Shown: positions 20,358 through 32,401 of the stretch, in pieces
Layout of the letters: every line of letters starts with the position of its first letter
How positions within the stretch are numbered: position 1 is the stretch's first letter
Assembly: GCA_036873135.1 (NCBI GenBank)
Contig: JAPTYO010000017.1
Location: 6,262,001-6,326,000 of the forward strand
Direction: 5' to 3'
Length of the DNA stretch: 64,000 nucleotides
Origin: Clarkia xantiana subsp. parviflora
Lineage: Eukaryota > Streptophyta > Magnoliopsida > Myrtales > Onagraceae
Notes under the pieces: generated by a model
The model's input: the letters and a program-made list of their open reading frames with translations, nothing else
The model's database searches: none
Told to the model about the DNA's origin: nothing
Position numbers and translations under genes: made by a program

Positions 20358-21901
20358 TCTTTATACCAATATAAAATGTGAGAGTTGTCCTCACCCCCAA
20401 AAGGTACCTCTTGAACATTTTTATTTTATTTTATTATATATATATATATATATGTTATATTTAGTTCCCATATTTTTATTTTATTATATATATATATGTT
20501 ATATTTAGTTCCTCTATTTTTATAAAATGACGATTTAGGCTTTTTATCTTTGAGACCCATCTGTTTATCTTTACTATTACTAAAAAAAACCATTTAATTA
20601 CATTTTGTTATTTTTAGTTTTTTAGGTCGCTTAATTGGTAGGTCACCGTAGTTATTATTAATTTCTCCATCAAATATACATATCAATTAGAGTCAACATT
20701 CATTTAATAGGTGCAAATGTCAGGTAGATGCATTTTTCCATTCACTATATCACTGATTTGAAGATATTCCGCTTGTTAACATTTTTGTATCAAATAAATT
20801 AGTCACTTGCTAACTCAAATAACGTATCAAATATGGATCAAACGTAGTTCTTGAAGTTTGACTTTACATATAACATGTTACTCAATGTTTAATACTTATT
20901 GACTCGAACTATCGATTTAGTTATTGCGTTTGTAAATTCAATCATATTAGGTATCTCCTAATTGGTAGTTGAATAAATAGTTAAGTTGAATTTAAGTATA
21001 AACTTTAGACATTAGTGTTTTAAAAAATTGATGATTTAGTCCCTACAATATTTGAGTATTGCTAAAAAATTCATTAGATAAATTGCATTAACTTTTTTTG
21101 TTAAGGTCGCTTAACTGACATGTTACATAATTATCATTAACTTATTAATACAATATACCTATAAATTTGAGCCACCCATAAAGTATGATATGTACTCAAC
21201 TCGTGCAAACTTCGAGTACACGTTGATGTTTTTTTGTATCACATAGATCAGTCACTTGTCAAATCATATCAATTGTCAAAATATGGGTCAACCACGGTTC
21301 TTGAATTTTGACCTTTTACGGATAACCTGGTACTCATCGTCCAACATTTAGGTTCTTGAATCATTAATTTAGTTCTTCCGTCTGTCAATTAAATCAAATT
21401 GTGTACAACCTAATTAGTAGTTAAATAAGTAATTGACTTAAAATCAAGTATAAACTTTAGATTTTAATGAATTGAAATTTCCTTTAGCATTAAATCAATT
21501 TTTGTTGGTATTATGATATAAAATTGTATAGGTCAAACTGCTCCACCAAAGACTCTAAGTGGTTAATTGAGGGCTTACAATCTTCACTCCTCAAGTTGAT
21601 AAATTAGATACAAATTTGTCGTTAATAACTCACGTCATGCTCAACCAACTCATTATTAGTTATAACAGTAAATTAGTATCGTAATTTAAAAATAGTTAAT
21701 TTTTGACTTAATTATCTTCTTCTATTTTTCCCGTTTTGAATTATTTTGTGTCGGTCTTTTCAATCACAGATTCATTTCTCGCAACCCCTAAACTTGGCCA
21801 TGTATTAATTACATATTATCATATTAGAAAACTGAAGATAAATTATGTATTTTGAAACTTAGACGATTTATGCGTGTGCAACGCACGCGTTAATAACTAG
21901 T
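20358..21901 (+). mobile_element. Probable non-autonomous Helitron
   Basis: The right end has a GC-rich hairpin (GCGTGTGCAACGCACGC) followed by TTAATAACTAGT, the usual Helitron 3' end (hairpin then CTRRT). The left end TCTTTATACCAATATAAAAT after an A fits the TC start. About 1.54 kb with no Rep/helicase. The base after CTAGT is A, not the expected T, which lowers confidence. It contains TA microsatellites at about 20438 and 20485, and an internal near-duplication (about 20830-20960 and 21290-21430). Confidence 0.6.
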
Positions 21902-22690
21902 ATATTAAAAATTATCTTACCATTTATAACTGATTAACTACTTTTTCTCCAAATGCAATGATAGCACTATGAAAACAATATGTGACACAAATGTAGTGAT
22001 AATTCAAGCAGAATTCAAAACTCTATGGTCAAAACCGAGGAAAAAATTACAGCTAAAGAGTTTAGGGTAACAGAAGAAACTACACAATTTATTTGATTTC
22101 AAGTTCATAGATGTTGTAGAGAAGCAATTTATCTGATTTTAAGTGCATAGTTGTTGTAGAAAATATAAGCTGATGTGCAATATCTGTCCGAAACTCAGGC
22201 AGACTAAAGATAACCTAACGTCCTTTAGATCCAAAAAGTAAAATTGAATGACACTATTCTCGATAAGCTAGCAAGGTAAATTTCTTCAGTTCCTCAATAT
22301 TGGTGGCAGTTTATGTAGATTTAGCTGAAGATTGACAATAGTCATTGGTTTAGTTGATTTATTAGGATAAGTACGGATCTGAAATAGGTAAAGCATTCAT
22401 TAGAATATGAAATCCTGATAATCTCCATGATACGAATTTGTTACATATATTTTTAATATGAGACAGTGGTATAATAATTTTATTCATGAATATATACACA
22501 TGTAAACAAAAAGTAAGTACTTTTCATCACATTTTGCAGATTTACCATGTTTTTTAGGTATTTGATGATGTAGTTAGTTTATTATGAATATTTGGTGATA
22601 AATATTGATCTAAAGATGGTGTGATCCTCATTGGTCCCAAGACATACATGCTAATCTCCAAAATTTTATTTTTATATTAAAATGGTTTAC
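21902..22690. other. Intergenic stretch, nothing recognised
   Basis: AT-rich, no open frame or repeat ends found. Confidence 0.5.
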
Positions 22691-22699
22691 AACTTCTCT

Positions 22700-23110
22700 T
22701 AAGAGGGAGAGAGGGAGGTCGACCATTTCTTCCATTGACCCTTCCCCCATAGAGGAAGGGGTCAACCCCTCCCCCATAGAGAAGGGGGTCGACCCCTCTC
22801 CTCAATTAGGAGGTCGTCGACGTGACTCTCCAACATAAAGAATGTTGGCAATCCCACTCTTGAGGGTTGGCGATTTCTAATCTCAAACTCAGTAACCCTT
22901 CTTTTATTAAAATAGGTGACTATCTTCGGAGCCGATTACTTCGCTACTATTATACGCGACCCCTCCACGATAGAGGAGAGGGTCGACCCCTCTTTCATAG
23001 ACGAGAGGTTTGACCCCTCTCCTCAATTAAGGGGTTGTCGACCCCACTCCCCAACATAGAGAATGTTGGCAATCCCAATCTCGAGAGTTGCTGATTTCTA
23101 GTCTCCAACT
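22700..23110. repeat. Direct duplication of a GACCCCTC-rich unit
   Basis: Two copies of roughly 150 bp (about 22735-22885 and 22960-23110) share CTCTCCTCAATTA, GTCGACCCC and ATGTTGGCAATCCCA. Within them, short GGTCGACC palindromes recur. It may belong to the left part of Tat-like element F or a relative. Confidence 0.65.
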
Positions 23111-23549
23111 TAGCGTTCTTCGTCAAATTTATCAAAAAAAATTCATGAAAAAAATCACTTTTTTTTATTAAAAAATTCAAAATCAAACAGTATTGTTGAA
23201 CCCAGATTTGCGTCATTTTCATTACATGTGTCCCTTTTAAACCCTAAATTTTATGCAATGCAGTGGATGTTTTGTGGCTCATCGATCATTAATCTCTAAC
23301 ACATTAAACTATTGAAGGAATATAACATCCCAAAATTTAAGAATTCCTGGTATGTGGGCTCTAATCGAAGTAATGGGTTGTTTATTAGGTACCTATATAT
23401 CAACTGTGCAGGTCTCTTAGTAGCGTTGGATCACAAAAGTCTGGCTAAACTTAGAGTAAGCTCTTCTAGTCTCGCATGGGCGTCGAATTGAAGTTCTGAG
23501 CTCCTTGAGGATCTTTAACTCTCTTGGCGTGACATGAAAGAGGAAATAA
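23111..23549. other. Non-coding stretch
   Basis: No gene recognised; it lies between the duplication and the block that recurs at 63 kb. Confidence 0.4.
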
Positions 23550-24000
23550 GCGGGTTTTTTTTCCCCTGATTTCACTCCGCAGCTTAAATCAGTATAGCAT
23601 TGTGGTAGTTAGAATGTTAGTGAAATCAATGTAGAAAGCTTTTTCTTTATAAGGGTCTTAAACCAAACTACATGGGTGGTGGCCTCCTATATGATTTTTT
23701 GTTGTTGGTAAATTCCTTTATGATTGGTTGTGGCAATTGCCGCCTTTTTCTCATTGGTGGAGATGGGGACAATAGTAAGTAGGTGACAAGTAGGTGACAC
23801 ATTTTCTTCCTTAGGATAAAATGTTTTTTTTCTAAGTAGGTGAATAGCAGGTTGACACCTCTTCTTCCTTAGGAGGAAGGGTTTTCTTCTAAGTAGATGA
23901 CAAGCATGTTCCCACCTCTTCTTCCTTATAAGAAAGCGTTTTCTTCTAAGTAGCTGACAAGCAAGTCGCCACTACTGGATCAAGCTCTTTGGGGTTCCGA
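23550..24000 (-). repeat. Block shared with 63070-63570
   Basis: Both blocks begin with a CCCCTGATT(T/C)CACTC segment, have a minus-strand TATA (CCTTATAAAG here, CCCTATAAATAGG there), then several units around AGTAGGTGACAAGTAGGT(C/G) with TTCCTTAGGAGGAAGG palindromes. In the minus direction the units read as TGGCGACNTNCT, like a primer-site repeat. It may be an LTR end or the leader of a minus-strand gypsy element; the exact role is open. Confidence 0.55.
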
Positions 24001-24594
24001 TCTTGGCAGCCATGCGTCGAGTCATGATCCTTCTGTTACTTGTGTTCCGTTATTCTCCTTGCTTACCTGCACAAGGGGTAAGCCTGTGGGGTATCCGATG
24101 ATCCTCTTTGATGCTAAAAATTAAAATGAGAGTTCGGTTTGTAGAGAGAAAAAGCTAGAGAGAAGTCAGAGCACCGATGTCTAGTAAAAGCATTCTCGTA
24201 AATGCAGGGTATAATTTCCTATTTATAGAGTTTGGGATTTTGGCACCGGAGGGACCCACATTTACGGGTGGGACCCGTGTTAAATAGTATTATGAATATG
24301 ACATGTGCATAACTCGGTGTCAATCACCCGGGCGTTTGGGACCGGATGCGGTACGCGCCGGTCCCGTTAACACCGGACTAGTCCGGTATTGTGGTACCAG
24401 ACTAGTCCGGTGTTGTGACACTGGACTAGTCCGGTCCTATTAGTCCGGGCTAGTTTGGTGTTTTTGACACCGGACTAGTCCGGTTCGGGAGAACTATCGC
24501 GTATTTTCAAAGGGTCTCGGCCACTTACCATGTTTGGGTAGATGGTGCGACCGTGTCGAGCCTTAATGAGGTCTAATCGGTTGTATATCCATCA
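24001..24594 (-). repeat. LTR of Tat-like element F (minus strand)
   Basis: On the minus strand it starts TGATGGATATACAACC at 24594, almost the start of the A/B family LTR. It then has palindrome units ACCGGACTAGTCCGGT (24370-24490), a TATA (CTCTATAAATAGG near 24220) and CTCTCTAGCTTTTTCTCTC, in the same order as in A (palindromes, TATA, CTCTCTAGCTTTATCTCTC). The 3' edge is unclear. Confidence 0.65.
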
Positions 24595-24610
24595 TTTTCC
24601 CCCCCGAGTC
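24595..24610 (-). other. Purine-rich tract of element F
   Basis: GACTCGGGGGGGAAAA on the minus strand directly precedes the LTR start, parallel to GACTCGGGGGCATG of A and B. It marks this LTR as a 3' LTR, with the element body to the right. Confidence 0.65.
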
Positions 24611-24908
24611 AAGCATTGGTTTAACCTTTACTTGACTCTATTTATTAGAAGGATGCACGCTCGATTGTACCTCGGCTTTTTTTACCTCTTTTCAAGAGTC
24701 CGTCTATGTCGGTGTCGATGTACGATGGTCGTTCCTTATGTGCTTGGAGGGTGTTCGACCTATTTCATTGTTATGATCATAGATAAAAAATTCACACAAG
24801 TATGGGGTGAGTTATAAATGTGTAGACCGTATAATTTTGAGGATGTAATCATGGACATGGATAATACGTGCTTGTAGTGGATCCTAAATAACTTATGCAA
24901 GTGAAATC
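24611..24908 (+). other. Internal part of element F before the D insertion
   Basis: No coding signal. A plus-strand TATAAAT near 24812 could be the promoter of the F antisense gene (60014-62534), now separated from it by 34 kb of inserted elements. By analogy, A has its antisense TATA between gene and 3' LTR. Confidence 0.35.
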
Positions 24909-24913
24909 GAGTA

Positions 24914-25513
24914 TGTTAGATTACGGGGAGTAATCACTACGAAAAATTAAACATGGTATGTGCTAGTAATATCAATTATGCAACGGAAAGTTTACGCATA
25001 CCTCAAGAGTAAACGTAGTCCAAGATCCTTGCTCGAGGGAGTTCGCGATCCTTCGGTCGGAACCTGTGGAATTCCTTGTGAAAGAAGCCCTACGCGGTAT
25101 AAGCTCCACAGCAAAGCCTCTGATCGATTCTTGGCACAGGGACAGATCTCTAGAGAGTTTGGTCGAAAGCAATTTGGCACACCCTTGGCGAGTTGCTTGT
25201 TTCGGCCGAACCTTGTTGTGTGGGAGGAGGGTCTTTCTCTCTAAAACTCTCTTGTGAGGGAATTATGATTAACCCTAAAATTTCCGTAACACCTCTTATT
25301 TATAGGAGGAGTAAAGTGGACTTTTGTCCACTTTACTCCACCATAAACTTTCGGCCGGCCTATGTATTTGGGGACGCCCAATTTTGGGCCTCCCATGTCA
25401 ATTGGGATTTTGGTCTAGCCCAATTACCCTAATGTGACATTTACCCAAGTTCATAAGGTAAACTATACATGTTATGGGTTACCAATTACGGCGCCCATCA
25501 CTATATGCATACA
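24914..25513 (-). repeat. 3' LTR of copia element D
   Basis: 600 bp, TGTTAG at the left and ATGCATACA at the right. The first 380 bp match the broken 5' LTR at 31802-31822 plus 58646-59017, with blocks such as CAAGATCCTTGCTCGAGGGA. Confidence 0.85.
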
Positions 25514-26633
25514 GCTCCAACTCGCCGGAATGGGAGGGTGCCTGTTAATGTATTGTTTTCCAAATCCGCATTAACATTTCTCCCCTTTGTTATTCTCCAT
25601 GCTTCCGAATAGTTCATACGAGGTTTGCCGTGCGACCGCCGGATACGACGGGTATCGTGCTACTCATCTGTTAGGAGTATTGTAGCGCCCGCGGAACGTT
25701 GATTCCCTTTTCTCTAATCAACTTGTTATATTGTACCGCGCTGTATCCTAGGTCAACTAATAATTCTCCATTTGCCTAGAGTTTCCACATAGGAACACTT
25801 CTCCAAGGCATCCGTACAAGTTTTCACAACCTTCAACTAATATCCGGTTGGTGGCCACCTAGTGAATACAAGAATAGGTGAATTACAGGTGAACTTGACC
25901 ATCCCCATCGCTCATACCCTTAGTCAAACCCATCCGGTTTCCAAGACGTGGTCACTGGGCCTTTTTGTTCAGCACTACGCTCGTACGCCGGGAAGCGAGC
26001 ATTGAGCCTGACCTTAGGTATGAGTTCTGAGTCCATGAGGATACTTCGGGTGCCTCTTCATAAGGCTCCCGGGATCAATCACACGCTCGAGGTGAAGAAG
26101 TTTGTGCCCGCCAGAATCATGAGGATTCTTTCCTAGCACAACCGAGCTGTGACCCCGTGGTCGGACATGGCACGCGTAGTATGAAGCACGCGTTGATAGC
26201 ATACCTGAACCTTTTGGGTTCACAGGAAAGGGATATGTCAATCATGCTATCACAGATTCTCATCTAACCCAGAATGTGGTTAAATGAAGAATTAGGTTCA
26301 TCACGGCTATATGCAAAACGAAGATCACGTCGAGTTACTTCGAAACTGGATAATCGTCTCGCTTAATCAGGTTTATCCCCTGACTCTTAGCCAGTCTTGT
26401 TTGGTGGAGGCCTTCCTCCACCACAAGACGACCGTACCTGTGTGACTAGGTAAGACCCACATTCGACATAGTTTGGCAGAGGATTGCGTCCTCTTACGAC
26501 TTAGTTTATTGACTGTAAATCTGAAGTAATAAAAAAATTATGACGTCGATTGATCGTAAACTCGGTTGCAATTCTTTCGCTTACAAAATGTAACTTTCTA
26601 ATATCAAAATGTTATAACAGATACATGCCATTT
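25514..26633 (-). other. Conserved non-coding tail of element D
   Basis: About 1.1 kb between RNase H and the 3' LTR without a convincing gene. Element C has a matching tail (57055-58182); shared pieces include ATCAATCACACGCTCGAGGT (reverse in C, with one mismatch). Confidence 0.65.
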
Positions 26634-28480
26634 CTAAACCCTACGCAATCCAAGCAGTTTTACATGCTTTTCGAATATCTCCTTGCGTATTGGCTTAGTT
26701 AATGGGTCCGCAATCATATTATCAGTGGACAAGTATTCCATAGTGATTATATTATCTTCTACCATAGATTTAGCATAAAAGTATTTCACATCAATGTGTT
26801 TTGTCCTACTATTGTACTTCAGATTCTTAATTGTCGCAATGGCTGCCTGACTGTCAGAGAACACCTTCACAGATTTACTCTCGACGTCAAGCGCAGTAAG
26901 AAGCCTTTTCAGCTAGACTGCTTCCTGTGCATTCTTAGAGATAGCTACGAATTTCGATTCCATCGTTGACAGCGCGACACAGGTTTGCTTCTTGCTCGTC
27001 CATGAAATGGCGGCTTTAGCAAGGAAGAACACTCCCTCTGTGGGGGAATTATTGATCATCCGGATCGCTACAATGGTCGGCGTCACTGTAACCGTTCAAT
27101 TCAAACTTCCCGCCCTCATAGCACAGAGCATAGTCGGAAGTACCTTTCAGATAACGAATTATTCGTTTTACAGCCTTTAAATGTTGATAGCCAGGATCTG
27201 ATTGGAAACGTGCTACTAGGCCCACGACATAAAAGATATCTGGACGGGTGCATTGCATGGCGTACATCAAACTACCAACCATGCTTACCCTTCATCTGTT
27301 CTCGCTCTGCCAGGTTCTTGGGGTCGTCATGTTTTGAAAGTGCGCACTCAAATACCACCGGCGTATCCACGGGTTTGGCATCCTGTAATTTGAACCTCTT
27401 CAACAACTTGTTGATATAGGCTTCTTGAGACATACACAATTTTCAGGTAGCCCAATCTCTATCAATTTTAATGCCTAAGGTATCCGTGGCCTCTCCCATG
27501 TCTTTCATCTCAAATACAGATGCTAACAAGGACTTTGACTTATCCAAGAAACTCATGTCGTTTGCAGCAATGAGTGTGTCGTCCACGTATAAGGTTAATA
27601 TGACATACTTGGACCATGATATCTTATAATACACGCACGGATCCTCGTGAAGATTCATGAATCTGTTTTCTATGATTTCCTCGTGGAATCTGTAGTACCG
27701 TTGCCGAGACGACTGTTTAAGACCGTAGATGGACCTTTTGAGTTTACAAACTTTACGTTCGTTACCAGGAGTAATGAAACCCTCCGGTTGCTCCATGTAG
27801 ATCTCTTCCTCCAGGTTTCTGTGGAGGAATGCGGTCCTAACATCCATTTGGTGCAACTCGGAATCGAGACTTGCGACCAGGACCATTAATGGCTCTAACC
27901 GTGGTTTTACGCACAGTCAGTGAGTTTCTCTTATCAATGTCCACTCCGTGAATTGAGTAAGTCCTTCCGCAATAAGTCGGGTTGTTCGACCTTTTTTACA
28001 TCAGTGGTGAGCTTACTTCAGGGCTCACCTTATCCTCGCGCTCCTGTGGTTAGCAGGTAAATCGACTATAGACTATAATGGCTTTCATTCAGGCGATCTC
28101 ACTCATTTATTATTTTCGTCCATTTCTTCACTTGAGGTCTTTCCAATGCTTGTCAACAGTTTTTCACCTTACTCAATAGGATACTTGCCTTTGACTCTCG
28201 TCTAGGCATTGCGAGTCCCATTTATTAGTCTGATATTTTCTCCCACTCGGAATAATGCTTCTTATCGTAGCATCATTTCTATTGGGAATGATCCTCCCAC
28301 TCGGAACAATGCTTCTTATCGGAGCATTGTCTCTATTGGGAACAAGAGCAGTGCTAGGACCTTGACTTGCAACATTCTTGTGACAACCTCTTGGTCTCGG
28401 GGTTTTACTTCCGAGATGCATTCCTTGATCACTAGGATCTGGAACCAAGTATGGTTGGTTCACTCCAACTGGAAACAATG
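26634..28480 (-). pseudogene. Reverse transcriptase / RNase H of copia element D
   Basis: Broken pol remains. Reverse transcriptase: 27886-27443 with LHQMDVRTAFLHRNLEEEI and YVDD at 27578-27589, the catalytic loop. RNase H-type parts: 27282-27049 (HLKAVKRIIRYLKGTSDYA, GYSDADH) and 26870-26634 (VFSDSQAAIATIKN, then ADPLTKPI). Upstream, 28478-28173 encodes the hydrophilic integrase-to-RT linker with a duplicated SIIPSGR motif. Stops and frameshifts separate the pieces. Gene order follows copia elements, but no integrase or protease lies upstream. Confidence 0.85.
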
Positions 28481-28773
28481 GGTATTTTAGGTAGTTGTGT
28501 CATTCCTGGTTTAGCTATATGATCATCTGGTTCAACTTGATTCGTCTCAACATCAACAATGTTTACGTGTGGTAGGATTTATTCCTCCCACTGGATTTAC
28601 AATGAAAATGTTCCTATTCTCATTTACCATGTCATTCACTTGAGTTGCTGGTTCAAATCTCTCCCACTCCAATTAAGTGGGACCTGATTGTCATTGTTAT
28701 TCTGCTTCGTTTTTATCATGACTTCGTTGATTGAAATTGTTCATGCATTTGGAAAATTCGCCCTCTTAGTGAT

Positions 28774-30190
28774 GTAATGTCTCATGTTCGACCTCGACAC
28801 CATTTTCTAATCAAGTTGTAAACAGGTATTTTCTAAGAGTAACGGACGTACTCTTGTCCTAAATACGTGTTTATTGCGCAAATTAACGTCGCACGGTGAT
28901 ATGATTTAACTCTTTATCACCTTTCAGCTATAATGGCGACCTACCTTACCGATATCAATGGAACACAGTTTTACATTTATGTGAATCATATTTCATCATA
29001 TCCATAGGGAACCTTTGATAGAATGACTCCAACATTATGTAAATACAAACTGTGCTTCTTGAAGTGTGTCTTTTAAATTGAATGCCTAGCCTGACTTATC
29101 GTTTAACCGACTTCATTCTTCTTCGTTTGCTAACTTATTTCAAAGATTTTATCCCATCTTTGAACTGAGCATCTTGGGTTTTCACCCTATGCGTCAGTTG
29201 ATACTTTTACAAGGTCGTGGTAACTTTCTAATGCCTACTTTGTACTGTTGTAAATGGTATCAATAAGTTGTTTCCAAGGGAATGCAAGCAAATATTCAGC
29301 ACATCTTCATTCAGAAACTTCATCATTAAATTTGTATTTTGAAACGACGTGTTCAGTCTATCGAGGTCCACTTGCGCGTAGCGCTATTCACCTTAGTTTT
29401 AATCCTAGGTTGAATCGTTTCATTTCTGAATTTAATTCAATCGGTTTCGCACATGATCAACATTACAGATTATCTCATTCAATGGAGTACTAATAATTAA
29501 GAAATACTAAATATTTCGATCTAGCTATGCAATTGATGTGTATGTTCAGTTCAGTTTCCCGACTAAATGACAGAGTATGTATATCGTTTCGTTTTATTTG
29601 ACCACTTTTACCTGGCCGAAATTTCGTTTCGGATCGATCCCTCTTAATCGGGTCGATTAATTTTGACAAGTAGATCACATTTCGAATCGAACGGAAACCA
29701 CTTTATTCGATAAATCCGAATTTCGAAATAACCAAAATTTTGGTAACTCAAACGAACGATAAAAGACAATGGTAGGGTTCTTGATCAGTAGAACGTGTAT
29801 TCAATCCATGATTATCCCATAGATAGTCGAGAACTTTAAGTCATGTTGAACATCACATCTGGGTAATTCACGAGTGAATTACATCAAATGATCTGTGTCT
29901 GTATAAAACATTTTACAACTTCATACACATGACCTACGTGGCGTACTAGAGACGCACTTTATCAATATGGTTTAACCCAACGGATTATCGTATAAGACCT
30001 TTATGGTCCAGTTCTCTCTATAATATGTGGATCATGGTTGATTTCATTAGAACCCAGTATGGTGAGCAGAGAAGGTTTCCCTTTTACTACTGTGTTTACT
30101 GTATTTGATTAGGCTCAAGGTCATTGAGTCCTATCAATATTAGACAACCATATAAATCTTTTCTATGTTGGCCTTTCATTCTGAAGATCC
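28774..30190 (-). other. Non-coding module replacing protease and integrase
   Basis: About 1.4 kb with no gene, homologous throughout to 1838-3290 in element E. Both copies end abruptly at TAATGTCTCATGTTCGACC. In a complete copia element this interval would hold protease and integrase. Confidence 0.65.
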
Positions 30191-30600
30191 GATGCGGGTT
30201 TTACGCCAATATCCATGAAAAGAGTGAAGACCATCATGTTTAACCGAAACGTTTAGCTTTTGCATCCTTGCTTCCACTGAGGCGGATGCAAAGGGATACT
30301 AAGCTGCAACATTGCGTGGTTGTAATTGAAGTCTTCTTCAACCCCCCTTTACCAAGGTTGAATGTATCACCATATACGCGTTGAGATCATCAAAGAACCT
30401 ACTTCTATTTTTTGGTGAAACAAATTGTTACATTCGTTTCGCATTGTCAAAATCATACAGACTACCATATTCATCTGTAGTTGTACTCTCCACTTTTAAG
30501 AATCATAGAGAGTTCAACACGTACTCCTTTTAGTCATCATGGTTCATACCATCAAGATTGCGTGGAATAATGAATCACACTAAATTAACCAATTCATACT
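30191..30600 (-). pseudogene. Decayed gag of copia element D
   Basis: Aligns with the gag frame of E (3231-3704) at points such as CCTGAAGATCCGACGGGGG (D: CTGAAGATCCGATGCGGG), but many indels and stops remove any open frame. Confidence 0.55.
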
Positions 30601-31801
30601 AGCACATTGATGATTATGCAAAAATTTGGGAGACGATAACATTTTGAGAAAGAATTGCATACATCAAATACCTATTAAGATGGAATCCGTAAAATAATGA
30701 TGGCTGTGAAAGAGTTCACACTATCGTCGTCTTCTATCTAATAGATCAGTCTCTTAAAACGGTTTTAATCGCAAATTACCGGAACGGGAATTTTAAAATA
30801 AGCATACCCGATCTTCGCTTTCCCAAGGCCCTTTTTATTTTGGAAAATCATTCCGATGAATTCACTCATGCATACATAATTCTACTATCCATGTATATTA
30901 TCATATGCCAGTAACATTCATCATACACACCACACACATGCTTACGCGTCATGCATCTAATGTTCCGAGGAACTCATGCTTGCATTCATAATTCTACTTA
31001 CAAGTAAATTATCAAATGTCACTTCATCCTCAACATTCTAGCATACGTGTCAAACATGTAACATTCACATCAATCATACTTATTTGGCGACTGGTTTTCG
31101 GTTTTAAAATAATTTTACACATTAGGGTCTGATTTTCAATTCATGCTTATATTCAATTACGCAACATTCTAGACATGAATCTTAGGAATTTACAACCATT
31201 ACAGCATGTCTATCCTAGTGCGCATTCCATATATTTAACCAGGGCTCCGCCCACAAAATGCAATTTCCAGCTAGCTTGACTATGTCAAGACAACATTTCT
31301 AATCATGCATCAATATATATATTGAATAATAAACAATTTCAATTCAGCCCTCTAATTAATCCATTCCCAAAAACATGTATCTCCGAGATCCATCCCCATA
31401 ATCGAAATAAGGCATAAAAGTTTGCAACCCTATGAGCACTGTGTAGTCCATTTCGCGGTTCAAAAAAGTTTGGATTTTAAAACTTGACCTCCCTATTTTA
31501 ATTTACTTGAATTTGGTTTGGAAAACATTGTTCGGTTCAGTCAATTTCAGTCCGTTTTTTGTCCGGTTCGGTTTGGTTCAGAAAATCCGGTTCGGTCCGG
31601 TCTGAAAAATCCGGTTTGGTTCGGTCCGGTTTTTAATTTTTAAAATATGGTTCGGTTCAAACCGTTCCAAGAAAATAGGGTTCGGTTCGACACTCAAAAC
31701 CGGTTTGGTTAGATCCACTTAATTACCCCGGTCTGACCCGACCCGAATAGGTCTAACCGATTGAGAAAATCCGGTTCGGTTTTATTTCGTCATGGTACCA
31801 C
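30601..31801 (-). other. 5' leader and degenerate primer site of element D
   Basis: Matches the leaders of E and C. 31500-31790 contains many CGGTTCGG(T/C)CCGG-like repeats, mirrored in C at 33240-33500. The bases before the LTR (TGGTACCAC near 31790) are a decayed form of the complement of TGGTATCAGAGC, the initiator-methionine tRNA primer site. No gene. Confidence 0.6.
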
Positions 31802-31822
31802 TGTTAGAATACGGGGAGTAAT

Positions 31823-32388
31823 TGTTAGCATATGGTGACGTGGCGCCATAATAGGAGCCCGTTAATTAAGGGAATTACCTAAGTTAATTACGTAATTATC
31901 AATTTAGGCTAATCGGGCCAAATCCAATTAGTAATTGACAAGGGAGACCCAAAATGGGCCTCCCCCCCCACCTTGTTGCATGGTTCGGCCGAAACCCTAG
32001 TACCACATAGGGTGGAGTTGCCTTTTGGAAACTCCACCCTATACTACATATATGGGTGACTCCTAAGGGTTTAAACACACAATTAAGAACAAGGATTTCC
32101 ATTGAGAAAACTTGTCACCCTAGTCTAATATTTCGGCACCATCACATCAAGTCCGAGGTTCCATCTCCGTTGAAGAATCGATCAGAGGTCTTGTTGTGGA
32201 GCTACATCGCGTGGGACTTCTTCTGACGAAGATCTTGCACGTGGTTCCGACCGGAAGATCAGAACTCCCTCCACATCGTTCTTAGGCAAGAAAGCTAAAA
32301 GGTATGTGTAATAATTCCGCTGCGTAGATTAGATATCTTGTTAGTACACGTTTAGCATTCTGTAGTATTACGTCCCCGTAATCCAACA
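31823..32388 (+). repeat. 5' LTR of copia element C
   Basis: 566 bp, TGTTAGCATATGGTGACG to CCCCGTAATCCAACA. The 3' LTR (58183-58645) lacks about 100 bp, mainly within the region of 32000-32075. Confidence 0.9.
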
Positions 32389-32389
32389 G

Positions 32390-32401
32390 TGGTATCAGAG
32401 C
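32390..32401 (+). other. Primer-binding site of element C
   Basis: TGGTATCAGAGC one base after the LTR; it is complementary to the 3' end of plant initiator methionine tRNA, the standard primer of copia elements. Confidence 0.92.
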
